Assembly (NCBI GenBank): GCA_020746875.1
Contig: JAGTJL010000019.1
Location: 496,001 to 560,000, forward strand
Direction: 5' to 3'
Length of the DNA: 64,000 nt
Origin: Rhexocercosporidium sp. MPI-PUGE-AT-0058
Lineage: Eukaryota > Ascomycota > Leotiomycetes > Helotiales
Shown: positions 52,060-64,000 of the stretch, one piece after another
Layout of the letters: every line of letters starts with the position of its first letter
How positions within the stretch are numbered: position 1 is the stretch's first letter
Notes under the pieces: generated by a model
Told to the model about the DNA's origin: nothing
The model's input: the letters and a program-made list of their open reading frames with translations, nothing else
The model's database searches: none
Translations under genes and position numbers: made by a program

Positions 52060-55000
52060 ACGAGAATTCTCTTTCAGGGAGAACGGACAGGAGCATAAGA
52101 CACGTCTGGATGACTTTCTGGCGCGATATAGAGGATTGCCTGACGGCAGATGAAGGAGTACTGGTACTTTTCAAGAACTCACCCACCCACCCTACTTCGA
52201 TAATTTCACTCGACGACTCGCAGCACTACCGCCACGACTCGGACTCGAGATCTCCACTTTACGGCTGTTGTGGGCAGTAGCCCATTTGATTTTCTCTCTT
52301 TTTCACGGTGTATGTATAGATCAGCGTCCGCGCAGTATAGACTTGTTTTTCTGTTTTCCTCTCGCAACACTTCTCAGGGGACGAACAACTCGTGCTTGGG
52401 GAGGTTCGGAGAAAGGGGACTTCATGAACCGGGTGTACTTGAAAGTCACCACGGGCTTTGTGTGTGTTTGTGTGTTACTTTTGGCTTCAATAGACGGGCG
52501 GGTTTGCTGTGCGCAGCGAGGCTGGGGATATGATGACTTGATGCGGATGGGCCCCTTCATCATCATGGGGAACGGAGTACAGCGGTTCTTTCCACATATC
52601 TCTCCTTATTTTGTTTACCCACTACTTGCTTGCATTGGTTCGACTTAGTTAGCTGGCTTTTCAGACTTCGAGTCCGACTCGCCGATCGATACAGCAATGC
52701 AATGAGAAAGAAAGCTTCAAACATACACCAACGTATACCTGTCACATGCAATGTACATAGTGATATGATTTTTCGATCTTTATGAAATAGTGAGACATGT
52801 GAACAACCACAACTACAACCACATGCTCATCGCATGTGACAACCATCACAAATCCATACATCTACATCCAGTACCTCAGGTAGAACCTAGGCATCTATCT
52901 ACCTACCTAGGTACCGATCGATCCGTCAATCGTGATATTTTTCGATTTTAACTTTCCTCTTCTCCCGTCTTCTCCTCCTCACCGAAGATAAGCACAACCT
53001 GGCCTCTTTTACACACACCCACCTACAGTAAACACACACTTGAGAAATGCACGCACGCACGATCCCGTCCCCCACATTCCCTCCACACCCTCAGAGTAAT
53101 ACACCCTACACCCTGTGAGGAAGCGCCGATCCTCCAAAGGCCCCTAAGGACACAGAGAGGCGAGGTAAGAGTTGAGGTAACAGGCGAGGTACAGGCAAAG
53201 ACAAAGAAAGACAAAGACGAGGCGGCTACACGGTGCGGTGCAGTGGTGCGATGGAACCTTAATCCCAGTCTCATGTGCAAGTGAAGGAGAGGAGACGCAG
53301 GAGAGGAGAGGAGAGGAGAGAACCGGAGGAGGACATCAAGCTGAGCTAGAGCACTTCCGTACCTACCTACCTACTACCATACTTCCGTACTAATGCACAT
53401 CAAATAACAATGTTACTCTCTCTCCAATTTCTCCGCCTCCTGCAATGCTAGTCTCCCCAAAAAATCTCTTCCCATTTCCGTCTTTCGAAAATCTTGAAAT
53501 CTTGATATCTTGAAACAATACCTCATCGTCACCTCACCTCACCCCACCGCACATTGCATCCGTCCGTAGTGTAGCATTGCAGTACGTAGGTCGGTAGCAA
53601 TACGCTAGGAAGGTAGTAGTGCATATGGAACTCGGCAAGCCCCCCCTCCCCCTCCCCGCTCCCCTCCCCTGCCCGGCCTCCCTTTCCATCTCCCTTCTTT
53701 TTCATTTTTCCCTTTCTTTCGTTTGTTCTTTCTTTCTTTCTGCATATGTACAGTACGCACGTACATACATACATGTACGTCGGCTCCGGAACTCCTTCCC
53801 TTCTGGCGAAGGGGTCTTTTCTTTTCTTTTTTTCGCGAGGAAGTACGAGGTCTGCTTCCGGACATGGGGGGTGGGGCTGTTTTGCCGCTGCAGGAGGCTC
53901 TGGATTCGGGTTTCCGATCGTGAAACATGAAGGGAAAAAAATTTCCAAGAGAGAGAGAGGGTAAGGAGTGAGGGGGAATGGGATGTAGACTTTTCCTTCA
54001 TATTCGGTCGGGATTTTATTACTGCCTTTTTCGGTTTTGACTTTGCTTTTGCTTTTGCTATTTCAAGGTGGATTTTGATTTTACTTTCCAATTGACCCCT
54101 TGAACGTCTCTTTCTACGTTTCCACAGAGTGCACTACCGATTTTCGGCTTTTGTTGACATTCCTTCATTTTTCGCCAACTACCGTGTTCGTACTACACAA
54201 GCCAAAGTACAAGCTATATTCAACCCTTCAACACCGCTCGTCAGAGGTGATGCAGGAACATACCAATGGGTCAAAGGAAGCGTCGTTTCACTCATCAATC
54301 TTCGGAACGAGCGTGCCTGAATACCTCCTCATCACATTTCATCTCAGATCTACAGTAGGATCGGACCCCCATTTCAGCCTCTTCGTCAATCAATCATCCC
54401 CCCCCCCCCCCTCCTCCTCCTCCCTGCCTGCGCTTCAAGCTCTTGCACGCGGCTAGACATTCCCCATTCGTCTTCATCCAGCCGAGCGGCTATACAGCAA
54501 ATAAACCTCCTCGTGCATGCAATATTCTCCGTCTGCAAATCTCAACGGGTTTTATTTTGTGAGGCTGGTGATCCTGGGCTTGAGAGGGGTGGGTAATAGC
54601 CGTCATGTGCCGTGCCGTGTACTATACGTATATTGATGTGTGGATGAGTGGATGAGTATGCGAGTGAGTGATTGGATCAGTGAGGGAAAAGTAGGCCCGG
54701 CATGTGCAAAAAGCATATGTTCGGAATCGTCGGTACCTACGTACCGACGGGTGGCATACGAGATGCTACTCTACCACGCGAGGGGGCATGGGAAGGGAAT
54801 CGAGGTGTGCTGTATACATGCTGGTTGTTGTTTCCACGGTTGATATTCCATGGCTATCACATCTAGTCGTATCGTATCGCTGGACCAGTTTCAGACTTTC
54901 TTGGCTCTCTAGCTAGTGTTTCCTTCAGATCGAGTGGGTCTAACTCTGCATTCATCACTGTAATGTAACTAACTACAACAACGACACTCTCGTTTTTTTT

Positions 55001-58000
55001 TGATCGGATTATCTAACACTAACGCTAACTGATGAAAACCTCCTCACCTCCTCTTATGTCTTCATTTACTCTACTAAGATTCATAATTACAAGCAACCTG
55101 CGTCCATCCCCAGCGCAACCGACGGAGAAATCAACCCTCCATAACACTGTACTAACTAACACAAGACAATTGCAGCCGTATAGGGAACCGAACACTACAG
55201 AACTGTAATGGAACTGTAATGACTATAGACAGGTGTCCTGACGTGCACGCCCTCTATCCTCAATCCTTGTTCTCGGCGCACACAATCTAAATACAGTGCG
55301 TTACTTGTATTCAGGCAGTGCGGTGCCGAGATAGATTAGGTACGGAAGCAATTACCTTTCGTACATTGAAGCACTGCACTATAAATTAAGCGAGGCGAGC
55401 TCATACCTACATGGCCCATGGATGGGGGATTCGAAACCCCAGCTCAACTAACCAACTCTCTTGCTTCTGCGGGAAACCCTGAGTTCTTCCGTGTTGCTAG
55501 ACACTTTCGGTTATATCTTGTTGGTTTTTTTTTGGTATTGTGTCTGGTTGTATTGCGAGGAGGGTGGTTTTGGGGGGTTAATTACCCCTCACTGTTTCTG
55601 GTGTTGTTGGTTAGGTGTTGTTCTTGGCTGGTTGTGGAAACGTAAGGGTTGGTTGGTTCTGGTGGTGGGGTGTAGACGCATGGTGTTAAATGAACTGCAG
55701 GTGGGTGTGTATGCATTCGGCTTGTGCCGAAGCCACCCTTGAAACGAGAATGATTAAGAATTGAGATTCAGGAAAAGAGAGGATAAAAATCGCTCCGCTG
55801 CTATTCATGTCGTTGTGAGGCGTCACTATTCAGGGGTTTCTTTACTTCGCTTCGATGGTGTGGACGGGATTCGAGATTGCAGATGCGGGGTAAACAATTG
55901 GCTGAAAGGTTTGAAAGAAATATTGCGTTGTGCGAGCTTGGAATGGGCGTTTATGGCGAGATAGATGGGATGATTGATGGCGAACGGGAGCGGGCGCGGG
56001 AACGAGAGATTTCTTGTACTTGTTGGTATTTGAGATTGGCTTGTCACTTGGGAGACTCTGGTGTCCCTGAGATGTTTAGGCAAGATGGACTTCAAAACCC
56101 CTGTTTATCATGAGCATATGAACAAACGATTACTTGAGAGTTCTAGGAGTAATAATCCAATCATCTGTCCCTCAAAAGCTGCACTTTCGTTTCCATCATC
56201 CCCCTTCCAAACCTCAAATCTCCAATTGAAGATAGGGTAGCCTATCACAGACCATGATACAACATCGCATCGCTAAATCAGGGGTACTTCTTTCAAAGTA
56301 CTGTACATATCAAAATGAGGTGAGGGTGTGCACCGCTTGGGTACTATAACAGATTCTCAAAGGACATTGAGGCTCCACATCCCTAAACAGGAAACGCTCT
56401 ACCGAACTCCGTCCCATGTACGCATGAATGTAAACAAGTGCATTTTCGACATCGGTGACATCGAAGGTTGAATGAGGTCTTGTCGAGTGCATGCGGAGGG
56501 TACTTATGGGTCTGCGTGGGGTGTGCAGTGCCTATGGCGAGTCCGCTATCGCGGATCTTTCATCCTGTCTGTATAGGCAGGTAATGATAGCGGCGAGTGA
56601 GCATTCTAGATACGTACAAAAGGCGTTTCTCTTCAGCAAAAGTGCATTCCTTCAAAGACGGAAGGTGCTAGGGTGGGGAAGAGACAAAAGAACAAAAGGG
56701 GATGCGCTTCGGTGCAGGTGCTGCGGGACGGCTATGCACCCCACGCTCCTCCCACTGTCACGTTGAGAATCTATGATGCATACCTACAGTATATATTCAC
56801 GTTTACATCTTATAATATGCATGCGGAATTGAAGGAGGAATTCGAGACGGAAGTAAAGACAGTAAAGTACGGTATTATTGACCCTCCTCATTTCCATATC
56901 GCTAATAACCGAGCCCCACTTCCTGACTTCAAAACAAGAAATAGACTTGACTTGCTCAGACGAGACGTAGGATTATCAGAGCGAGGAGATGATTCATCAC
57001 CTGTTATCAGGACCAAAGTTCGATAGCTCTGTACCCTACCTAATCCCGTTTTCCGAGGTCCCGTTTCTAAGAACTTGAAAGGGTTGAGAAGTGGTGCCAT
57101 TGAACTTGGTCAACGGTAGCGAGCCGTGTGTGATGGGAATGGCATGCAACGCTGTACCTTTCCTTTCCTCTTCAAGCCTACCACTGTCAACCATCATCAA
57201 GCCTATCCACAATCGAACAAATCGAACGAGTCTCCAATTCCGCCTTTTTCCATCCCCAAATCTACCCCAGACGTCTGCCGCGAGGGTTTCTCCGCACTCG
57301 TTCTCCGCATTCACATCGCTGAATCCAGACCCTCTTGACCCCTCTTGACCCCTCATTACTAATAGGTAAATTACTCGCGTTAACTTTAAATTCTCGGCAC
57401 GGCACAGTTATGGGTATCATGCAAGCCCAGACAGGGTCTTAGAGATCGAGCTTAGATTCTTCGAGTCAGGACCGGACAGATTGGATGGTGTGTGTAATGG
57501 AATGGAATGCTAAACGCATTAGACCAAATCACAGTCTACCGTAAATTCCATTTCCTGCGCGGAACAAAATTAACTGGCTCACAACTCAGTGCAAGTAGCG
57601 GTGTCATGTCATGTCGTGAAACATCAGCCCACAAATCCTCGCTGACCGGCACGCAAGAGTCAGCTTACCGGCATGTGCTTCCCGTCTGGCGTGCAGGAAT
57701 GTCAAGGGCGTCTTAACTTCAACTTCCCCGGTATAAATAGCGCGTTTGGGGGCTGAGCGCTGGCTTTTTTAACACAATGTAGTAGTAAAACATGGGGTTC
57801 ACTACGTCTGCCGGACGAAAGTTGGAGGATTTGGAGAGCCGAGTCAGAGAAAGCTAAATGAGTTGTCGTCAGCTTATGATCTCACACGAGTTGACGAGAG
57901 ACGATCCTGTTGCAATCTGCTCTACCTTTAATTTCCTCGGAGCATGAAACGAACGGCTTGTCTACTTCGGGAATGATAGAAAGGAGGGAGAAATCCTCAG

Positions 58001-61000
58001 GATGGAGATTACTTTATACGCATTTAACAATTTTCTGGGGAAAAGAGAGGGGAAAGTTTCCTTTGCGCTAGTGCGTGTGGTCTTATCGCAGGTCATACAA
58101 CATTACGAAATGGAGATGCCTAGAAATAAGATAGATAGATAGATAGATGAGGGTGGCAGCAATTGATTACCATGCATCTATCTATCCACCAGATTAGCAC
58201 GAAGGGAGCCAATGATAACGAGGACCTCGTACAGCACATTCCTAGCCGGTAGGTGCGCCTAGGGGTTTTTTCTTTAAACTTGAATGGTGGAAGGAAGAGA
58301 AGGAGGTCTAAATATACTTTGGAGTCGTCACCGGTGTCTTGGACTTTTTAGACTCTGTCCAGTCAGAAATCTCGAATCCGGAGGGCTTGGAACAAACGGC
58401 AGGGAACTCAGCGCCGGATTTCCCTTATCTTTGATCTACGGTGCTTCTGTAATGTACTAATTTTTGTTGAGTCTGAATCGATTCATGGGCTTGGGATAGA
58501 AGGAGAGTGATCGATCGATAGGGTGGAAAGAAAAATTCTATGGGGCAAGGCCAAAAGATTAAGCCGGGCGACGTCTCAACCTACAGCAATTAAAATTCCG
58601 AGAAAGTAAAAAGTCAAAAATTGAAATTAGAAACCCACCAGCGCGTTTTCGGGAACTGTTTTTGACTTTCCATGATACTGTACATTAACCCAATTATGAT
58701 GATGGTGTGCCGTCAATCCCGTTCCCCGTGGGGTGAGATGTGGGGAAAGCTCCACACTGACGAATGAGGAAATTCCATCACAAAAGTATTATTCCAACAC
58801 CCGGTTTTCAAATTTCTTTTGAAGCAGACTAATTCTACACCGCTGTTTCACCTCTACTTGTTGAGCTGGTCTTATCGTCATCTCCTCAACCGGGCGGATT
58901 TATTATGATGTCAAAAGATAAGGAGAAATACTCGCTCTCTTCACCGGAAATGAATACGTAGTCTCTAAAAACTCGTAGCATACTTAGTAAGAAGCTAAAA
59001 CAGACTGGCATTCTAGTGAACGGAAGAGATGGGACAGGACAGTTTCCTTATCTCTGGGGCAAAATGGCTGCGATGCTAAAGAAAGAAGGGCCAGACGGAC
59101 ACTCCCCAGACTCCACAAACTCCACAACGAGTCGCCAAGTCGGCATCTCTAGTGACAGCTTGACGGGATAGTACGGACGCTTCGCTTCTCTAGCCCTTTT
59201 GCTTTCCCTCACCTCATATCTTCGTGTGTGAAACAATCACAAATGAAGATCCTACATTGTACCACGTGCTTTGATACCGGAAAAAGAAACTAGAGACCAT
59301 GATGGAACGAGCGGGATGATGCGATTTTCGGAGCTGGAGATGGATAAGGAAGGTAAGCTGGTTGGTTGCTGGTATTTTCGTATATTTTCGCTTTTGCCTG
59401 TTCCTTGGATTTCTCTTGGTTGGAACTTGGAAGGGGGCTGAGTGTGGGGGTTGTCGTGTGTAACTCTGGCCGGGGAAGAGTAGAAGGTGGTACCACAGCA
59501 GTGGGAATGTGACGAGACTCGTTCTTGAGCTTCTGGGTGGTGGAATGAAAATGAGGCCACGCCGGCAGCCCCCAAAGCTCAGGGCAGTCTGGATGGCGGG
59601 GGAGGAATCTAGTGGGATGGCGGGGTTGCTGGAGTTGGAGCTGAATGTGGGGTACCGCCGGGCTTGCTGCGTGTTGCTTGCACCATTAGCACATCACATC
59701 ACTTCTATACTTCGAGGTGTGACTGTGTGGGATAACTTGCTCAAGTGCAACGTCTAAGACAAAAGGATTAGGTAACTCTGAAACCCAGAAATCATGAGAT
59801 GTGACACTACAAATTGTGATATCAGTTTTTTCTGTCCGCTTTCTTCCTCCCCGAACCTATACCCAGAGAATTTCCATGTATTTCAATCCTGCAGACATCG
59901 ACTTGCCATCAGCTTCCTTAGCTGGTCAGTCCTTGGTTGCTGGATTGAGAGGAGCAGCCGTCCGTGCAACACACTAATGACGCCTCTTAATATGGGGGAT
60001 CTCTGCTCCCTGCAGCCTGAATGTAGAATGCAGAAGTTTTGCAGGAAGAAAAGCTTCCTTCAGTCGGAAAGGGAGGTAGGGGATAGGCACGCACCAGTCG
60101 AGAGCATTTTCTGGTAAGTTATAAGTTGGCTTGGTTCAGGTGGTCATGTATGTACGCAAGTGCCATGATCCTCCATGCACAGCTGCCAAGTTTCTTTGAT
60201 TCCGGGCACACGCACTGATTGATTGCAGGCGAGGAGAGGAGAGACAGGAGGGCGACATACATAATGCAAGGTTAGCTCGAGTGTTGCATTATGGTATCAC
60301 AAGCTAAGATGATCCACACGGACCGTCGGTCGAGAGGTGGTCTGGAAAGATGGAGAAAATCTTTGATTCTCTTTCTTAAAAAGTCCAAGGTTTCTTTGAC
60401 TTGCCATGGCCTCGAATCGCCCGATTGAGACCCGAAATGTACTGCGCCGTAGCGAAATCTGCATCTGGAACACACGACTTGTTGGCGTTGAGATCGGACC
60501 GAAGAGCCGGGCTGCTTTTGACCCCAAAAGTGGAGTTGAGAACGGGAGGCGCATCTGGGGTCCCCAGCTAGAACGGGTTGGAAATCTGGAGAACGACATG
60601 GGATATTGGGGCGTTCTGTTGTCAATTTGTACCGTGCCCTGTTGGAGGTTCGATCGCCTTTGCTTATCTCGATTCGCTTGTGTGACTTTCGGAGGCACGG
60701 AGTAAGGACGAAAGGGTAGTGAAAAGAGGCAACATATCTGCTGTCAAGGTACCGCATTGGGATAGAATGCAGTAACGGCAAAGTTGCTGCCAGTAACCGG
60801 TCTGTTGAGGAAATGGGGAAGGTCCTGCGGCCACGAAACGAGCGAATCTTTGGAATATTTACGCCTTGTCATCCACAAACCAAACACTTGGGTGCGCGCA
60901 ACTTCTGGCTAAGACCCACGGGCCTATGCCTCAGCTCTATATTGCATTCGATATTGCGGGTTGGCTTTTGAGATACGGTGCGGCATCTCAAGGGAGCTCG

Positions 61001-62809
61001 TAAACTCTTCTTGGTCTCTCGAGGACGTCGCCGTGCAGTGACGAGACTCCATTGGCAAAACTTGGCCTTCCTGAATGAGCAAGGAAGAAGCACCTCCGCC
61101 TAAGAAGCATCGCGGAACAGCTGATTTTGGGACAGAATATCCATCTTGGCTTCAGGTGTGTTTGATGGCTTCTCGGCTTGCGAACACGGAGTACACACAT
61201 ATGTTGTGCGATGAGGGAATATGGTGTATTTTGGGCAACTAGCTGAGGCTTAGACTCGTTGTTTCACAGGGTAGACATACAGTTGTGGTCATGTACCTCA
61301 GGTATATTAGAGCGTCAAGGTCCATACTTATCTACATAGCAAATCGCTGCGTGCTGCATGAAATAGACATGCTGACAGTGAATATATGGGGTTCCAATAT
61401 ATACCAGAGTTTTGAGGCGTGTGCGATAGAAAGCGACGGTGGCGCGATGTGACAGCTCATGCTCCACGTGCTTAGACATTCCAGATCTTGGGATGAACGA
61501 TGTTACTCTGAGTGTGGGGCGTGGGGTTGAATTGTAGGTGTAGATAAGGTTGAGATGGATATTTTGTGATAAGAGGATCATTGGTGGAAACGAGGCTCTG
61601 AGCGGTGAGGAAGGAACTTCAGGCTGAAAGTGAAGATGGGGGACGCGACGCAGGTGGAGTTTCATGTAATCGGATTGCAGATTATTCTCGAGGCCCAACT
61701 TGAAAATGATGCTCTTCGATAGACGGTGACGTGAGAAACTGGTCCGAAGATGGATCTATCTAGAAGAGACAAGGATGGAGGGAGCGTTGCCTGGAAAGCA
61801 TTACGCCGGTAGATTGTCAATCGGCAAGTCCGTAAGCGGTTTTGAGGGCATCCAACCATGAAAAACAACCACGAAAAAGAGCCGGAAGATCCCCATCTAT
61901 AGCCTCGAAGGGCACTCAAGGCAGGATGACTCGTACTGCAGCTTTGAAATCTGCCTGGACAGGACGCAAACTGCAAGACTGCGGAGAAATAGATATCTGA
62001 CCCCTCTGGTGTTCAAACCGTGCAGCTCAAGATAAGGATTCAATAACGGCATTCCCCGTGCTCATAAGCGCCAGAGGCGTGAAGTGTTTGGAAAGTGGCT
62101 CGGACGACTGCTATCAAGCCAAGAGACAAAACGAGGGAACTTTTGGCGGCTGCCGCCGAGCAAGTTTTGTATACCAGGCTATTATATAGAGAGTTTCTTG
62201 AACGTTTTCGCTTTGATACTTCTTAGCTGTCCCTATGTCTGCCTTATTATCGAACTCTAATGCACATTACTAGTACTTCAAGAAGTAGTGGAAAATGCAC
62301 CGCACTGGTCATGATAGGAGGTCCAAATAGAGCAGGTAGAGTTGTGTCATGAAGGGAGAAACGTATCTAGAACTAGAGGAACTACTGGGAAAGCCTAGTC
62401 CCTTGTTATATAGATCTATAGAGATACCCTAGATGTACTTTGGGGGCTGTCAGGTTTCGTCTTTTAGCTTTAAAGTCAAGACCTGCTAACTCAAGCGAGC
62501 CCCTATCCATCTCAACAATGAAATATCCAGCACTAGCCAAAACTCTGGAGGGCTTGCCAACATATAGAGCCAGCTGGAATTGAAATCCATGGCAAGAATA
62601 TCTGCAATTGATCTGCTTCGATGCTTTGCATAGACTAGGCGATGAAGATAACTTTCATAGGCTTGACTTTGGGGGAGGGGGAACGAGCATTGGGTTTCAG
62701 GTTCATAGTTTTAGTTGACAAACTTGATGGACCTGGTGTTCGTAAGGAACTGGGAAAAGTTAAAGCAATTGGAAGACACAACTGCATTCACAAAATAAAA
62801 AAAACTTCC
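52060..62809. other. Gene desert right of creA
   Basis: About 10.7 kb in which I could support no intact gene. The first 0.6-0.7 kb is probably the creA 3' UTR. The rest contains simple repeats (GGAGA near 53288-53320, a C11 run and TCC repeat near 54399-54424, GATA units at 58130-58149 facing inverted ATCT units near 58175-58187) and short frames without family resemblance. No tRNA or rRNA gene was recognised. Confidence 0.5.
58130..58149. repeat. GATA tetranucleotide repeat with nearby inverted copy
   Basis: Five GATA units in tandem. About 25 bases further on (58175-58187) the complementary ATCTATCTAT occurs, so a hairpin is possible. The units also resemble GATA-factor core sites. Confidence 0.8.
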
Positions 62810-63410
62810 GTAGAAGGTAAGAATACGGGCGTTTGTAAGGCAGGTACTTCGGACAGATCTGTTAGGGGTAGAAGGGCGATTGACTTGTTGGATCCTGTGT
62901 GGAGAATTTTGCGGATTTCGGGTCCTATGTCGCGCGTTCTGGTTGGTTTATCGCAGCCTCTTCAATCCCGGTCTGGAGTGGAAGCAAATTGCACATCTAA
63001 ATGAAGCCTCCCAGTCTGGCCCACCATACAGAAAAAGTGTGGATAGTAGTTGAACATCCCAGACTAATTCCACCAAGAAATATCCGATCCAGGGGCACCA
63101 AAGAAACCTCATCGCGAACGATTCTCATCATCTCCCCAATACTCTCTTGCAGACCTTCGATCTGAGACTCTTCTCTCTCGGACGGATTCTCGACAGACCA
63201 GATGTCAAACCACTGAAATATCTCGACTTCAAAACAAATTGATCGTCGCAACTTCGACGTGGGGAAGACCCATTTGATGGCTGGGAAGATATCGCGAAGC
63301 GTGCGGTCATCCGATGCCCGGCTCTCGAAGAACTCTTCTGCGAATCCTGATGCAATGCTGTGGTATGAAGTGGATGGAGTGGATGTCATGTAGAACTTCT
63401 AGAACTCAAA
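62810..63410 (-). pseudogene. Acyl-protein thioesterase / carboxylesterase-like pseudogene
   Basis: On the minus strand an open frame from 63389 carries alpha/beta-hydrolase (Abhydrolase_2) pieces: FAEEFFESRASDDRTLRDIF, IKWVFPTSKLRR, QWFDIWSVENPSEREESQIE and the nucleophile motif FLGGISLGCSTT near 63040-63080. The frame ends with TAG at 62997-62999 right after LGGFI, where the family normally continues. Beyond the stop the same frame gives MCNLLPLQTGIEEAA. After a shift near 62935 another frame gives RDIGPEIRKILHTGSN and DLSEVPALQTPVF. The N-terminal HGxGS oxyanion segment is missing, and the C-terminal Asp and His regions are not found. These enzymes hydrolyse acyl thioesters or lysophospholipids. 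I conclude this is a decayed copy. Confidence 0.8.
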
Positions 63411-63676
63411 GCTGATGAGTTTGCTTGCCGATGGAATTGAAGAATGCCTCTATCGAGCAGGTAGATGCAGTTATTGTAGGCAGAGATAATGAGTCATATG
63501 ACCTCGTGAAGACATGTCCTCAAACTTAGTGGATTGTATGGCCATTGACCCCTTTTCCCCTTGGCTCGTGGAGGAATAGAATCAGGAGGGGTGCAAGGTA
63601 TCCATGGACAGTGGTGACAAGCCCTCAAACACTCAATTCGGTTTTTCTCGACGTTATGGTGCATATCTTCTATATT
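63411..63676. other. Short intergenic region
   Basis: About 270 bp between the thioesterase-like pseudogene and the kinase-like fragment. Nothing is recognised. Confidence 0.5.
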
Positions 63677-64000
63677 TCATATTGATTTGACTTTCGAGTC
63701 TCCACGTAGGCGAGGAATGAACTCCCGATCTGCTACGAACCCGCATGAGCAGTCCGAGAATCGAGAGTGCTCGACCAGTATAGACAGAACCTTTTCGGCT
63801 GATGGGCGTAATGATTGATCTTCAGACAGCATTTTCGAGATCAAAGAATAAGACCAGGGATCTCTGTCTGACTCGAACCAGCCTCCCAGTTTGTGAGCTG
63901 TTGCATAGTAACAAAGCGTCAATCGATCGGGCTCCTCTGGAGTGGGTTCGCTTCGAAACTCGTGGAAGTCTTCGATTGCTCTTCGACCAATGACAGTTGC
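63677..64000 (-). CDS. Protein-kinase-like protein, C-terminal end (runs off right edge)
   Basis: The last 107 residues of a minus-strand gene whose 5' part lies beyond 64000; the stop is at 63677-63679. The open frame enters at the window edge as ATVIGRRAIEDFHEFRSE. The segment WSYSLISKMLSEDQSLRPSA followed by EKVLSILVEHSRF matches subdomain XI of Ser/Thr protein kinases: a hydrophobic helix, then a D/E-x-S-x-R-P-(S/T) turn with the conserved Arg. A Cys-containing tail follows. Only this end is visible, so whether the kinase is active, or even whether the gene is intact, cannot be judged. It could also be another helical protein. Confidence 0.55.
   Translation of the reverse strand, partial: ATVIGRRAIEDFHEFRSEPTPEEPDRLTLCYYATAHKLGGWFESDRDPWSYSLISKMLSEDQSLRPSAEKVLSILVEHSRFSDCSCGFVADREFIPRLRGDSKVKSI

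Noticed and set aside
55425..55460. tRNA-like T-arm (GGGATTCGAAACCCC)
   Set aside because: No matching acceptor stem, D-arm or anticodon arm could be folded upstream.
56673..57026. 117-codon plus-strand open frame
   Set aside because: No recognisable motif, no conserved start context and no neighbouring exons.
62642..63004. 120-codon plus-strand open frame
   Set aside because: It is antisense to the hydrolase pseudogene, whose minus-strand translation carries the recognisable motifs.
1..64000. CRISPR arrays, prophage or bacterial-type operons
   Set aside because: The window is eukaryotic. Repeats are microsatellites, small duplications or coding repeats, with no regular repeat-spacer structure.

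Overview
The window is nuclear DNA of a filamentous ascomycete (Pezizomycotina). The evidence is short introns (about 47-190 bp) with GTRNGT donors and CTAAC-like branch points, and fungus-specific genes: a CreA-type carbon repressor, an NADPH nitrate reductase, a cya-5-like PPR protein and a LIM-LIM-RhoGAP. The style of the CreA and housekeeping proteins fits Leotiomycetes, but that placement is only an impression.

Layout. Positions 1-31993 are gene-dense and mostly housekeeping. They hold the 3' part of nitrate reductase (left edge), SRP68, a cya-5-like PPR protein, a cutinase pseudogene, an Atos-domain protein, an Fyv7-like rRNA-processing factor, a SANT/homeodomain-like nuclear protein, an unrecognised coiled-coil protein, a LIM-RhoGAP, the CLASP protein Stu1 and a BSP-family metallopeptidase-like protein. 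Several pairs are head-to-head with short shared promoters (SRP68/PPR, Atos/Fyv7, Stu1/BSP).

Positions 33.7-37.3 kb are the accessory centre. A CYP7/CYP8-like cytochrome P450 is followed on the same strand by a small secreted protein. Its body is eleven spaced copies of a V-P-W-A-R motif, and the last copy ends in Ala directly at the stop codon. This looks like a multi-copy peptide precursor (RiPP or secreted signalling peptide). Its core matches no pheromone or dikaritin family I know, and it is the best candidate here for an undescribed system.

From 37.3 kb to the right edge the window is very gene-poor. The only intact gene is creA (50.8-52.1 kb), set between deserts of about 13.5 and 10.7 kb that contain microsatellites, a 22-bp perfect palindrome and a long C/T-rich, ATG-free creA leader. 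The far right holds a decayed acyl-protein-thioesterase-like pseudogene and the C-terminal end of a protein-kinase-like gene that runs off the window.

The genes do not form one pathway. Nitrate reductase and CreA are nutrient-regulation genes. SRP68 (secretion), Stu1 (microtubules), RhoGAP (polarity), the PPR protein (mitochondrial gene expression) and Fyv7 (rRNA) are core cell biology. Only the P450 plus repeat-peptide pair suggests a local functional unit. All gene models and introns were read by eye; none has been tested against transcripts.
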